A stretch of 30,947 bases of DNA from Candidatus Saccharibacteria bacterium UBA6209 (GTDB lineage: Bacteria; Patescibacteriota; Saccharimonadia; Saccharimonadales; Saccharimonadaceae), in assembly GCA_905370345.1 (NCBI GenBank), contig CAJPKE010000006.1, positions 1-30,947 on the forward strand, given 5' to 3'. The notes under the pieces were generated by a model, which saw only the letters and a program-made list of their open reading frames with translations, had not been told where the DNA came from and ran no database searches. Made by a program: the position numbers and the translations under genes. Below, piece by piece: positions 15,211 through 23,000 of the stretch (position 1 is its first letter; each line of letters opens with the position of its first letter).

Positions 15211-16437
15211 ATGCAGGAGCAATCTCGATATGTGGTAGGAATTGATATTGGCACGAAAAACGTGCGCTGTGTCGTTGGTTATATTGACGCAGAAAATGGT
15301 GCGCCAAAAATTGTTGGCGTCGGTGAAGCGCCGAATAGCGGAATGCGAAAGGGGACTGTAACGAATTTGAGCGGTCCAGCTGAGGCTATTGATAAGGCGC
15401 TGGAACCAGCTGAGCGAATGAGCGGCCATCAGATTAACGCAGCCACGTTGAGTATTAACGGATCTCATTTATTGAGTACAAAAGCCGACGGAATGATTAC
15501 CGTTGGAACCGTTAATAATGAAGTTACGCACGATGATATATTAAGGCTGGAGGAAGTTGCTACAACTGGAAAAGTGCCACAGAATAGAGAGATTTTAGAT
15601 ATTATTGCGCACGCGTATAGGCTGGATGGTCAGGATAATATTAAAGATCCAATTGGTATGACTGGTGCGCGTCTGGAAATTAGGGCGAATGTCGTATCTG
15701 GTTTGATTCCGCACATTACTAATTTACAGAAGTCGGCGGAAATGGCTAAGGTTGAGGCTGTATCTGTTGTTCCGTCGGTTTTGGCGGCAGCTCAATCCGT
15801 TCTTACGGAAAGTCAGCGTGAAAATGGCGTTGCAGTGATTGATTTTGGTGCGGCAACTACGGGAATTGCCATTTACGAAGAGGGTGATTTGCAACATCTG
15901 GCGGTTATCCCAATGGGCGGTCAGAATGTAACGAACGATTTGGCCATTGGACTCAGGACGGATCCGGAAATTGCGGAAGTTGTGAAATTGGCGCATGCGA
16001 GATTTGGCGGCGAGACTTTGGGCGAAGTTGAAACGAAGGTTGAAAAGCAGACATATAAGTTTAACCAAGAAGAAATTGATGAGATTGTTCAAGCGCGATA
16101 TGAAGAGATCTTTGAGGCAATTGCTAAAGAGCTAAAGCGAGCTGGGCGATTAGGAAAGCTACCGAGCGGCGTTGTGTTGGTTGGTGGTGCGGCGAAAGTA
16201 AAAGGTATGGTGGAGTTCACGAAAGATCAATTGAGCGTGGCGGCACGCTTGGGTGTTCCGGCTGGCTATAGCGGAGTTAGCGATGAAGTGAAAGGCGCGG
16301 AATTTTCGGCTGCGGTTGGTCTGATGTTGATTGATTCTATGGGCATTTCGCAGCAGGTAAAACCGATAGTTGGCGCAAATGATGTCACTAAAAAAGCTGG
16401 CGGTTTACTCAAAAATATTTTCGCTAGATTTAAATAA
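15211..16437 (+). CDS. ftsA: Cell division protein FtsA
   Basis: A 408-residue actin-like ATPase that tethers FtsZ filaments to the membrane. Phosphate-binding motif 1 is VVGIDIGTKNVRCVVGYI, motif 2 is VAVIDFGAATTGIAI, and the adenosine motif is GVVLVGGAAKVKGM. The FtsA-specific 1C domain lies between them (about 85-165). The last residues, KKAGGLLKNIFARFK, form the expected amphipathic membrane-targeting helix. ftsZ follows after 37 bases. The start is set by a promoter ending 7 bases upstream, so the mRNA should be leaderless. Confidence 0.96.
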   Translation: MQEQSRYVVGIDIGTKNVRCVVGYIDAENGAPKIVGVGEAPNSGMRKGTVTNLSGPAEAIDKALEPAERMSGHQINAATLSINGSHLLSTKADGMITVGTVNNEVTHDDILRLEEVATTGKVPQNREILDIIAHAYRLDGQDNIKDPIGMTGARLEIRANVVSGLIPHITNLQKSAEMAKVEAVSVVPSVLAAAQSVLTESQRENGVAVIDFGAATTGIAIYEEGDLQHLAVIPMGGQNVTNDLAIGLRTDPEIAEVVKLAHARFGGETLGEVETKVEKQTYKFNQEEIDEIVQARYEEIFEAIAKELKRAGRLGKLPSGVVLVGGAAKVKGMVEFTKDQLSVAARLGVPAGYSGVSDEVKGAEFSAAVGLMLIDSMGISQQVKPIVGANDVTKKAGGLLKNIFARFK

Positions 16438-16438
16438 A

Positions 16439-16447
16439 TGATATACT
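16439..16447 (+). promoter_or_regulatory. Possible internal extended -10 for ftsZ
   Basis: TGATATACT lies directly after the ftsA stop. It is followed by a GAGAGGGA ribosome site (16463-16470) and the ftsZ ATG at 16475. No -35 is visible. Confidence 0.4.
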
Positions 16448-16474
16448 TTATGTAAGGATTAAGAGAGGGAATAT

Positions 16475-17668
16475 ATGCCGCAAATACAACCAAGTGAAGT
16501 TCAAACATTTGCCAGCATAAAAGTCGTCGGTGTCGGCGGCGCTGGTGGTTCAGCTATAAATCGAATGAAAGACGCTGGTCTAACTGGCGTTCAGTTCATT
16601 GCTATGAATACGGACGCCCAGGCGTTACACAATTCAAAGGCTGACATAAAAATTCATCTTGGTCGTGACGCAACTAATGGTTTGGGTGCTGGTGCCGACC
16701 CTACTGTTGGCGAGGCTGCAGCTAATGAATCTCGTGATGAAATTAGAGAAGCCTTAGAGGGCGCAGATATGGTATTTGTGACGATTGGTGCTGGTGGTGG
16801 AACTGGTTCTGGTGCTGGTTATGTCGTGGCAGAAGTGGCGCGCGAACTAGGCATTTTGGTGGTTGGCGTGGCAACTCGACCGTTTAGCTTTGAGGGTGAA
16901 AAGCGTCGAGTTAATGCGGATTGGGCGATTTCTCACTTGGGGCGCGAGGTTGATACCTTGATTACTATTCCAAATGATAGATTATTACAAACTATTGATC
17001 GTCGAACTCCTCTGTTGGAAACTTTCAAAATTGCTGATGATGTTTTAAGGCAAGGCGTTCAAGGTATTTCTGAACTGATTACTGAGCATGGTTTGATTAA
17101 TCTTGACTTTGCCGATGTTAAGGCAATTATGAGTAATGCCGGTTCAGCTTTGATGGGAATTGGGCGAGCGAGTGGTGATGACCGAGCGGTTCAGGCGGCG
17201 CAACAAGCTATTGAAAGTCCTCTAATTGAGGTGTCGATTGATGGCGCCAAGGGTGTGCTATTCAATGTAACTGGTGGCTACGATATGAGTATGGCGGAAA
17301 TCCAGGAAGCTGCAGAAATTATTACTAGCGCTGTTAGTCCGAATGCCAACATTATTTTTGGTGCGACTTTGAAGCCGGAAATGGAAGACGAGCTGGTTAT
17401 TACGGTGATTGCGACAGGATTTGATAGCGATACATTCCGCCAGCAGGAAGTTAGCTTGACTGTGGGTGACGACACAAAACCTGCCGAAACAGAAGTTGAT
17501 GACGAAATGGTTAAAAATATTGACCTAGAGTTGGACAAGGAAGAATCTGCCGAAAGTTTTGCGGCTGAGCCAGAGACTAATATTTGGGAAAATCCAACCG
17601 TTGAAGCTGACGATGATGAGGATGATACGCCGGCATTTCTGAGGCGACGAAAGAAGAACAAGGAGTAG
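16475..17668 (+). CDS. ftsZ: Cell division protein FtsZ
   Basis: A 397-residue tubulin-like GTPase that forms the division ring. The N-terminal nucleotide fold starts IKVVGVGGAGGSAINRM. The tubulin signature reads GGGTGSG (107-113) where GGGTGTG is usual, a conservative change. The T7 loop region NLDFADVKAIM carries the catalytic Asp residues. After the C-terminal domain comes an acidic linker (about 330-385), and the tail DDTPAFLRRRKKNKE matches the short peptide that binds FtsA. The nrdR-like gene follows 5 bases later, its AGGAG overlapping the ftsZ stop region. Confidence 0.97.
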   Translation: MPQIQPSEVQTFASIKVVGVGGAGGSAINRMKDAGLTGVQFIAMNTDAQALHNSKADIKIHLGRDATNGLGAGADPTVGEAAANESRDEIREALEGADMVFVTIGAGGGTGSGAGYVVAEVARELGILVVGVATRPFSFEGEKRRVNADWAISHLGREVDTLITIPNDRLLQTIDRRTPLLETFKIADDVLRQGVQGISELITEHGLINLDFADVKAIMSNAGSALMGIGRASGDDRAVQAAQQAIESPLIEVSIDGAKGVLFNVTGGYDMSMAEIQEAAEIITSAVSPNANIIFGATLKPEMEDELVITVIATGFDSDTFRQQEVSLTVGDDTKPAETEVDDEMVKNIDLELDKEESAESFAAEPETNIWENPTVEADDDEDDTPAFLRRRKKNKE

Positions 17669-17673
17669 ATAAA

Positions 17674-18129
17674 ATGGTGTTTAATATCGGCAATAGTCGC
17701 GTTATTGAATCACGCGAAGTTTCTGATGGTGCCGCAATTCGACGTCGCAGAGAAACTCCAGATGGCAAGCGATTTACTACGTATGAGCGAGTTGAAAAAC
17801 CGAATCTAGCGGTGATAAAGAAAAATGGTGATCGTGAGCTGTTTGACCGGGTGAAATTGGCGAATTCGACGCGCCGTTCGGTCGGAAAATTCTTTAAGTC
17901 TGACGAGGAAGTCGATAATATCATTACAGCGGTTGAAGACTCTTTATACGCGCTGGGCGAATCGGAAGTTACGTCAAAACAGATTGGTGATCAAGTTTTG
18001 GATGAGCTAGAAAAACGCAACGAAGTGGCGTATGTTCGTTTTGCTAGCGTTTTTTATGAGTTTAAGACATTGGACGATTTTGTGGAGATTTTAGCGAAGC
18101 GACGCAGTAAGGGCGAGCGGGAATTGTAA
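17674..18129 (+). CDS. nrdR: NrdR-like ATP-cone repressor lacking the zinc ribbon
   Basis: A 151-residue protein. NrdR represses ribonucleotide reductase genes, reading ATP/dATP through an ATP-cone and binding DNA with an N-terminal zinc ribbon. The segments SRVIESRE, AIRRRRE and GKRFTTYERVE align closely with NrdR, and the ATP-cone (about 47-137) is complete. All four zinc cysteines are missing: the usual MxCPxCG start reads MVFNIGN, and the CxxCGKRF pair reads TPDGKRF. No upstream in-frame codons restore them. The basic DNA-contacting stretch survives. It may bind DNA without zinc or act as an ATP-cone regulator only. It overlaps the next gene by one base (TAATG). Confidence 0.88.
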   Translation: MVFNIGNSRVIESREVSDGAAIRRRRETPDGKRFTTYERVEKPNLAVIKKNGDRELFDRVKLANSTRRSVGKFFKSDEEVDNIITAVEDSLYALGESEVTSKQIGDQVLDELEKRNEVAYVRFASVFYEFKTLDDFVEILAKRRSKGEREL

Positions 18130-18386
18130 TGCGAGTAGTTGTGATTTATCGTTCGGAAAGCGATTATGCGCGCCAAGTTGCAGACTTTTTGCGTGATTTT
18201 AGCCGACAAACTGGTCATGTTTTAGAGGAGATGAGTCCTGATTCTGCAGAAGGTAATAATTTTTGCGAAGTGTATGATATTGTGGAGTATCCAACAATTA
18301 TCGCATTGAGTGACAGCGGTCAATTGCAAAACCTTTGGCGTGGCTTGCCGCTACCGACAATTAGCGAAGTGAGTTTTTATGTTTAA
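18129..18386 (+). CDS. Thioredoxin-fold protein without CxxC
   Basis: An 85-residue protein. The order beta (MRVVVIYR), helix, beta, then YDIVEYPTIIALSDSG with the cis-proline loop and WRG near the end follows the thioredoxin fold. The active-site CxxC is absent (the position reads SESDYAR), and only one Cys is present, in NFCEVYDI. There is no signal peptide, so it should be cytoplasmic. It is coupled to nrdR (TAATG) and overlaps the VKOR gene by 8 bases, suggesting that the two work together, but a classical dithiol reaction is not possible with this sequence. Confidence 0.72.
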   Translation: MRVVVIYRSESDYARQVADFLRDFSRQTGHVLEEMSPDSAEGNNFCEVYDIVEYPTIIALSDSGQLQNLWRGLPLPTISEVSFYV

Positions 18387-18987
18387 TAAAATCAAAAACT
18401 GGCTATTTCACGAGGATTTGAAAAAGCAAAATTTGGCGGCGTTTATAATGCTTCTCGGTAGTGGGCTAGGGCTATTGGCATCATTCGTATTATCTATTGA
18501 AGCCTTGGAATTAGCAAAAAACTCTCACGCTGTATTAAGTTGCGATTTTAGTTCAGCCTTAAGCTGTTCGGCGGTGGCGAATCATTGGTCGGCGGCTATT
18601 TTAGGATTTCCAAACAGTTTCATCGGCGTGATGACTTTGCCTGTTATGGTGACAATTGCAGTGGCGTTGTTGGCGGAAGCAAAGTTCCCGAAGTGGTTCA
18701 TGCAGGCGACGCAGGCTGGTGCTATCATCGGAATGATATTTGCTATTTGGATGTTTTATATGAGCTACGTCGAAATTGGCGTGCTTTGTCCGTGGTGTTT
18801 GACACTGGATTTTGGAATGCTGATGATTGTGTTCGGTTTGACGCGCTATAATGTTCTACAGAAAAATATCTCTTGTCGATATATGCAGAAGATTGTTGGC
18901 GGCGGATATGATGCGCTTGCCGTGGTGTCGCTGGTCGTCGCGGTAATTGTCGCGATAATCGCCAAATTCGGCAGCCAATTATTCTAG
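18379..18987 (+). CDS. VKOR-family membrane disulfide-forming protein
   Basis: A 202-residue membrane protein of the vitamin K epoxide reductase family. Bacterial members use quinone to make disulfides for exported proteins, replacing DsbB. The loop after the first membrane helix carries the conserved cysteine pair in LSCDFSSALSCSAV and the family Ser and Phe-Pro (GFPNSFIG). The quinone-side active site is CPWC in VEIGVLCPWCLTLDFG. Hydrophobic segments lie at about 20-42, 75-97, 108-130, 135-155 and 175-198. No fused thioredoxin domain is present, so a separate DsbA-like partner must be elsewhere. It lies directly upstream of a secreted protein with a cysteine pair in each of seven repeats. 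Confidence 0.9.
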   Translation: MFNKIKNWLFHEDLKKQNLAAFIMLLGSGLGLLASFVLSIEALELAKNSHAVLSCDFSSALSCSAVANHWSAAILGFPNSFIGVMTLPVMVTIAVALLAEAKFPKWFMQATQAGAIIGMIFAIWMFYMSYVEIGVLCPWCLTLDFGMLMIVFGLTRYNVLQKNISCRYMQKIVGGGYDALAVVSLVVAVIVAIIAKFGSQLF

Positions 18988-18993
18988 TTTTGC

Positions 18994-19023
18994 TTGCTTT
19001 ATTTAAAGTGCTTATGGTATATT
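18994..19023 (+). promoter_or_regulatory. Promoter of the surface-protein locus
   Basis: TTGCTT (18994-18999), 18 bases, then TATATT (19018-19023) preceded by TGG. Transcription would begin near 19030. The leader of about 30 bases has no Shine-Dalgarno before the ATG at 19060. Confidence 0.55.
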
Positions 19024-19059
19024 TATGATGTATATTTATGTTCAATTTATACCACCACT

Positions 19060-21480
19060 ATGAAACATAATAGACCGCTATCAATAATAAAAGACCGTAA
19101 AGCTGAGAAATTTTTTATCTTTGGCGGTTTTATTGTCGTTAGCGTAGCTTTAGGATTTATGTTTTTGAGTTCTCAGCAAAGTCGCGCGACTATTCCTAGT
19201 GGTGGCAAGCAGATTGAAGTGGAACAAGTTTCTTATCGATTGTACGAATCGTCCAATAGTATTAATCCAGGTAGTCCGCTTGCAAATACCAACACCGCTG
19301 CCACGCTTCCAAAAGTTGGTGCTGATTTTCGTCTGCGGGTGGGGCTGCAGAATAAGAGTCCATATTTTAAAAAATTAGCTGAGTTCGGAAGCGGGAATGA
19401 GCATAATTGCGCCATTATGTCGGATGACAGTGTTTATTGTTGGGGTAATGGTCAGTATGGAGTTCTTGGTACTAATTCAACCACCTCATCAACAACCCCA
19501 GTACCTGTATATACACAAGACGTACTCAATGGGAAAACTATCAAACAGATTACCGCTGGTTATTATCACATTTGTGTAATCGCTTCTGACGATAAAGATT
19601 ATTGCTGGGGCTATGGTACGTATGGAAGACTAGGGAATGGTGGTATAACTCAGCTCAACGCTCCATATCCAGTCAGAGAGATCGCGACTACAGTCATCTC
19701 TCAGATTGCTGCGGGTAATGAACATACTTGTTCGCTTAACTCGGAGGGAAAATTGAACTGTTGGGGTAAAGGTATAAATGGAGAATTAGGTCGTGACGTA
19801 TTCCTACCTTCATACACGCCAACAGCGGTTAATATGAGTAACTTTGGGGCGGAATCGGTTAAACAGGTTGTTGCAGGAGATAAATTTACGTGCGCTTCGA
19901 CGGTTGAAGGCACAGCATTCTGCTGGGGGTATAATGATAAGGGGAGGACTGGAGTAGGACTTGCTACTGGTAAAACTCAATATCCTACTGCAGTCAAAGG
20001 CTTTAATGGAAAAAAAGTTGAGTCAATATCTGCTGGTGATTCACATGCCTGTGCTGTTATTTCTGGCGGTCAAGAAGTGTATTGTTGGGGAAAAAATTTC
20101 AAGGGTCAGTTGGGTAATACAGCATTTGGCTATAGAAATATTGCTTCAAAAGTTCCTTTTGGTAGTACTATCCTTTCTGGAGGAAAGACTGTTAAAAATA
20201 TTTACGCTGGCGGCGAATTTACGTGTATAGTATTAAACACTGGCGAAATTTATTGTTGGGGTGATAATTCTAATGGTCAAATGGGTAGTGGGACTGCTAC
20301 AGGACATTTGCCCTCTCCCGTAAAAGTGAATGTCCCATTTACGAGTTCTGGTGAAACTTCCATGTATGTAGGTAAAGACTTTTTATGCGCTTTACGTACG
20401 GGCGAGATGTATTGTTGGGGTAATAATAACAAGGGGCAGGTAGGAAATGGCCAGTCGAGTAATAGTCCTGTCACACGCCCTACGCTAATCGCGCCTCCAG
20501 GAGGAGCCATTGATTCTTCATCAATGAAGCTGCACGTTGAATATGCAAAAAAGGGCAGCGCGGCAACTTGTTCGGCGGTAAGTAGTTCAGATTGGCAAGT
20601 CGTGACCGGAGTATCAAAGCTTGCTTATTCTGCGAGCGGTCCCGCTGACGGCACTAGTATCAATAGTAACTCGACCGATCCAGAACTGCCGGCGGGAGCT
20701 ATCGCTTCTCGACCTCAAAGTCTGGTGAGAAAAAGCGGAGTGGCTGGAGCGTTCACGAATGCGCAAAAAATATCTGCTGGCGAAGTGGGTGTGTGGGATT
20801 TGGCGCTTGTCGATAAAGGGCTTGATAGGAATGAAAATTATTGCGTCCGCGTAGCAACTGACACAACTGTCGCTCCTGGATCTAGTATTGATAGCTACAC
20901 AATGTATCCAGAATTTAAGACCGCCCCTGGGTCGTTAGATATTCGTTTTAGGGATAATGCTGGCGCTACAATTACAGATACTGGTACGAGGTTTGATAAT
21001 TCCATGATGAGTAGCAGCAGCGTAGCTACCAGCGCCCTCTTGTCCAACTCAAGCTCGAAGCAAATTGAAGTGACGAATACACAGACCATCTCTGGGTGGA
21101 GTGTTGTGCTGTCGGCATCTGACGGCGCGACCGCCAAATGGAAGCGAACTGCTGGTACAGAATCGTATATGTTCAACGGCACTAATGGCGATCAGGGATT
21201 TCTGTCCGTCAATTTTGGTACATCATCTGTCTTAGCTTCGGGTAGTTCATTGAGCGGGTCAACTTGCCAAACATCAGGAATATCAAAGGGCATTGACTCT
21301 CAATTTAAGGTAGGAACTGCTACGGCTAACGGCGTTACATTGATGAGCAGCAGCGGGTCAACTGGTCAATTGGGGTGCGCATTTTTGCTACAGAACGTTC
21401 GATTAAACCAGACTATTCCAGCATATCAAAAACCAGGAACTTATGAATTGCCAATGACATTAACGGTAACAGCGCAATAA
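19060..21480 (+). CDS. Secreted seven-repeat RCC1 propeller with C-terminal WxL-like domain
   Basis: An 806-residue protein. A basic start and one hydrophobic segment (about 18-38) serve as signal or anchor. Residues about 50-105 are beta-rich (ADFRLRVGLQNKS). Residues about 107-460 hold seven RCC1-type repeats, each with a Cys followed about 8-10 residues later by a CWG motif (YCWGNGQYGVLG, NCWGKGINGELG, YCWGNNNKGQVG and similar), predicting seven disulfides in a beta-propeller. A second beta-rich region (about 475-620) follows. The last about 180 residues resemble a WxL domain: SGWSVVLSASD with W680, and an ending QTIPAYQKPGTYELPMTL like the family's TVPxxxKAGTY strand. I chose ATG 19060 because it directly precedes the signal segment, although no ribosome site is visible. 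The ligand is unknown. Confidence 0.85.
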   Translation: MKHNRPLSIIKDRKAEKFFIFGGFIVVSVALGFMFLSSQQSRATIPSGGKQIEVEQVSYRLYESSNSINPGSPLANTNTAATLPKVGADFRLRVGLQNKSPYFKKLAEFGSGNEHNCAIMSDDSVYCWGNGQYGVLGTNSTTSSTTPVPVYTQDVLNGKTIKQITAGYYHICVIASDDKDYCWGYGTYGRLGNGGITQLNAPYPVREIATTVISQIAAGNEHTCSLNSEGKLNCWGKGINGELGRDVFLPSYTPTAVNMSNFGAESVKQVVAGDKFTCASTVEGTAFCWGYNDKGRTGVGLATGKTQYPTAVKGFNGKKVESISAGDSHACAVISGGQEVYCWGKNFKGQLGNTAFGYRNIASKVPFGSTILSGGKTVKNIYAGGEFTCIVLNTGEIYCWGDNSNGQMGSGTATGHLPSPVKVNVPFTSSGETSMYVGKDFLCALRTGEMYCWGNNNKGQVGNGQSSNSPVTRPTLIAPPGGAIDSSSMKLHVEYAKKGSAATCSAVSSSDWQVVTGVSKLAYSASGPADGTSINSNSTDPELPAGAIASRPQSLVRKSGVAGAFTNAQKISAGEVGVWDLALVDKGLDRNENYCVRVATDTTVAPGSSIDSYTMYPEFKTAPGSLDIRFRDNAGATITDTGTRFDNSMMSSSSVATSALLSNSSSKQIEVTNTQTISGWSVVLSASDGATAKWKRTAGTESYMFNGTNGDQGFLSVNFGTSSVLASGSSLSGSTCQTSGISKGIDSQFKVGTATANGVTLMSSSGSTGQLGCAFLLQNVRLNQTIPAYQKPGTYELPMTLTVTAQ

Positions 21481-21488
21481 GGTTGAGT

Positions 21489-22196
21489 ATGAAAAATAGA
21501 GTAAAAAAATTATTCATCGTCATAACATTACTAGCTACTTTGAGCAGCCCTTATTCGGCTTTTGCGAACTCGTCGGCTAATTCTAATTTGTCGCAAGTGA
21601 TTACTGATTGCGCTCGCGATTCTCTGGAAACAGGTAGCCAGATGAATGAGTCAATTTGTCCGATTTTTCCGCCAAAATTCTCTAAGTTTGATTTGGTAAA
21701 TGGGAAGGATCTGCTGGTGTATGGCGTTTATGACGCGGTTCATACGGTAGCTAATCCTGCGACGGGTCAGCACGATTTGAAGGTTGAGTTTGGTGGTAGG
21801 ACTTTTGTTTTGGGGCGGGATAGCGAACTTAAAGTTAACGGAAATATATGGGTGTTGGATTTTTCAAATTGGCAGAATAATCATCCAGGCGATAATTTTA
21901 TGCCGCCAGCTCCAGAACATACCTATAACGGTCGTGTTACGACTAAACTGAAGGCTAATGCGACATCTGCGGAAGTAGTGCGGTTTGCTGATTTTTCATT
22001 TACTACTCCGAAAAAGACCATGGAAAAGACCATTGAAGATGCTATTGGTATTCCGAAGATTGTTAAAGAGATAAGTAAGGCTTTGGCTAATACGGGAATT
22101 AATTTATGGATGATTATGGCTGCTGGTATTGGTGTAATTGTTGCGGCGTTCATTATGTTATTTATTGTTAAAAAACAGAAAAAGAGGGATAAATGA
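21489..22196 (+). CDS. Exported protein with signal peptide and C-terminal membrane anchor
   Basis: A 235-residue protein. The signal peptide (about 1-27) ends near SAFANSSA. The mature part has two Cys (ITDCARD and SICPIF) that could form a disulfide, then a beta-rich domain (about 65-165). A hydrophobic segment (about 203-228, NLWMIMAAGIGVIVAAFIML) and a basic tail VKKQKKRDK anchor it. Just after the signal peptide it carries ANSNLSQVI, almost the same as ANSKLSQTI in the next gene's product. There is no LPxTG. The ATG at 21489 is preferred over a TTG at 21483 because AAGG (21479-21482) is then well spaced. I do not recognise a family; the position suggests an anchored component of the surface complex. 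Confidence 0.85.
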   Translation: MKNRVKKLFIVITLLATLSSPYSAFANSSANSNLSQVITDCARDSLETGSQMNESICPIFPPKFSKFDLVNGKDLLVYGVYDAVHTVANPATGQHDLKVEFGGRTFVLGRDSELKVNGNIWVLDFSNWQNNHPGDNFMPPAPEHTYNGRVTTKLKANATSAEVVRFADFSFTTPKKTMEKTIEDAIGIPKIVKEISKALANTGINLWMIMAAGIGVIVAAFIMLFIVKKQKKRDK

Positions 22197-22215
22197 AAAA
22201 ATAAGCATAATAAGT

Positions 22216-22221
22216 TATAAT
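22216..22221 (+). promoter_or_regulatory. Possible internal promoter before the small WxL-like gene
   Basis: TATAAT in an AT-rich 59-base gap, followed by AAGGAG (22245-22250). No -35 is evident. It could raise expression of the small protein over its neighbours. Confidence 0.4.
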
Positions 22222-22255
22222 GTAATAAATTAAATCAATTAAGTAAGGAGAAAAA

Positions 22256-22900
22256 ATGAAAAAGTTAACATTATTGATCGTTGCGAGCGTAGGTGTGGTT
22301 GGTCTATTGGGGTTGTATAATATGGCGAATTCCTCTGTTGCTAATGCCGCAACTACCGCCAATTCTAAGCTATCTCAGACAATTAATCCTGGAGTTTTGA
22401 GCACTGATATCCGTGACTCGACTAATTCCTTAGTTAATAATCCAACATTCGCTATGGGCGCTACGACAGTGTCATCCTCATTAGGATCGGGAACTGGTGT
22501 TTTTGGGGATAACGATAATCGAATTTATGTCGAAAACCCAGGTGCCGCAGATAATGGCTGGACGTTGACACTAAACGTAGTAACCCCAGGAACTGGTGTT
22601 TGGTCTGCAGGCGGCGGAAAGCAGTATAAATACAATGGAACCATTAACGAAGGTCGCCTAACAGTTAATCCATCTGGCGGTACAGTTACCCCTGTAATTG
22701 GTGTAGCTGCAGGTATTACCAAGGGTGCTTCTACGACCTTTTCTGGTACTAGTCCTGTAACACTAATGAGCGCTTCAGCGACTGCTAGTAAAATATGGGC
22801 TGGATATATAACTAATACCTCATTAGCCCAAACCATCCCAGCTGGTCAGGCAGCAGGTACATACGTATTGCCAATGGTTCAAACGATTACGGCTCTTTAG
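22256..22900 (+). CDS. Small secreted WxL-like domain protein
   Basis: A 214-residue protein. The signal peptide (about 1-32) ends near VANAATTA. The rest is a single beta-rich domain with the features of WxL domains: DNGWTLTL with W102 (W-x-L), a mid-domain GRLTVNPSGG strand, and an ending AQTIPAGQAAGTYVLPMVQT. It aligns over its length with the last about 180 residues of the RCC1 protein. The mature part has no cysteines. WxL domains of Firmicutes attach non-covalently to the cell wall and pair with DUF916-type membrane proteins; such a protein is encoded next. AAGGAG lies 5 bases before the start. A strong terminator follows. Confidence 0.82.
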   Translation: MKKLTLLIVASVGVVGLLGLYNMANSSVANAATTANSKLSQTINPGVLSTDIRDSTNSLVNNPTFAMGATTVSSSLGSGTGVFGDNDNRIYVENPGAADNGWTLTLNVVTPGTGVWSAGGGKQYKYNGTINEGRLTVNPSGGTVTPVIGVAAGITKGASTTFSGTSPVTLMSASATASKIWAGYITNTSLAQTIPAGQAAGTYVLPMVQTITAL

Positions 22901-22920
22901 CGGACTTAAATTGTTAAGCG

Positions 22921-22953
22921 AGAATAGACATTCTGATGAGTGTCTATTCTTTT
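22921..22953 (+). terminator. Intrinsic terminator after the small WxL-like gene
   Basis: AGAATAGACA (22921-22930) pairs with TGTCTATTCT (22941-22950), and the stem can extend by three pairs to a TGAT loop. A run of T follows. It ends the 19060-22900 unit. Confidence 0.85.
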
Positions 22954-22964
22954 ATGTGTGACAT

Positions 22965-22973
22965 TGATATAAT
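22965..22973 (+). promoter_or_regulatory. Extended -10 promoter for the DUF916-like gene
   Basis: TGATATAAT, with the -10 at 22968-22973; the -35 is weak. The leader of about 20 bases carries AAGGAGG (22991-22997), unusually close to the ATG at 23001. Confidence 0.6.
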
Positions 22974-23000
22974 AAACATAATAGGTTTTTAAGGAGGGGT

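Noticed and set aside
16781..16801. FtsZ signature GGGTGSG as a sign of a non-functional tubulin-like protein
   Set aside because: Thr to Ser in this position is conservative, and all other GTPase and T7-loop residues and the FtsA-binding tail are intact.
18994..19059. Longer RCC1 protein starting at 18994
   Set aside because: The extra residues overlap the promoter; the signal or anchor segment follows the ATG at 19060 in the usual way.
19378..20440. The repeated segments as DNA-level tandem repeats or a CRISPR-like array
   Set aside because: Repetition is at the protein level only (RCC1-type repeats), with divergent DNA and irregular spacing.
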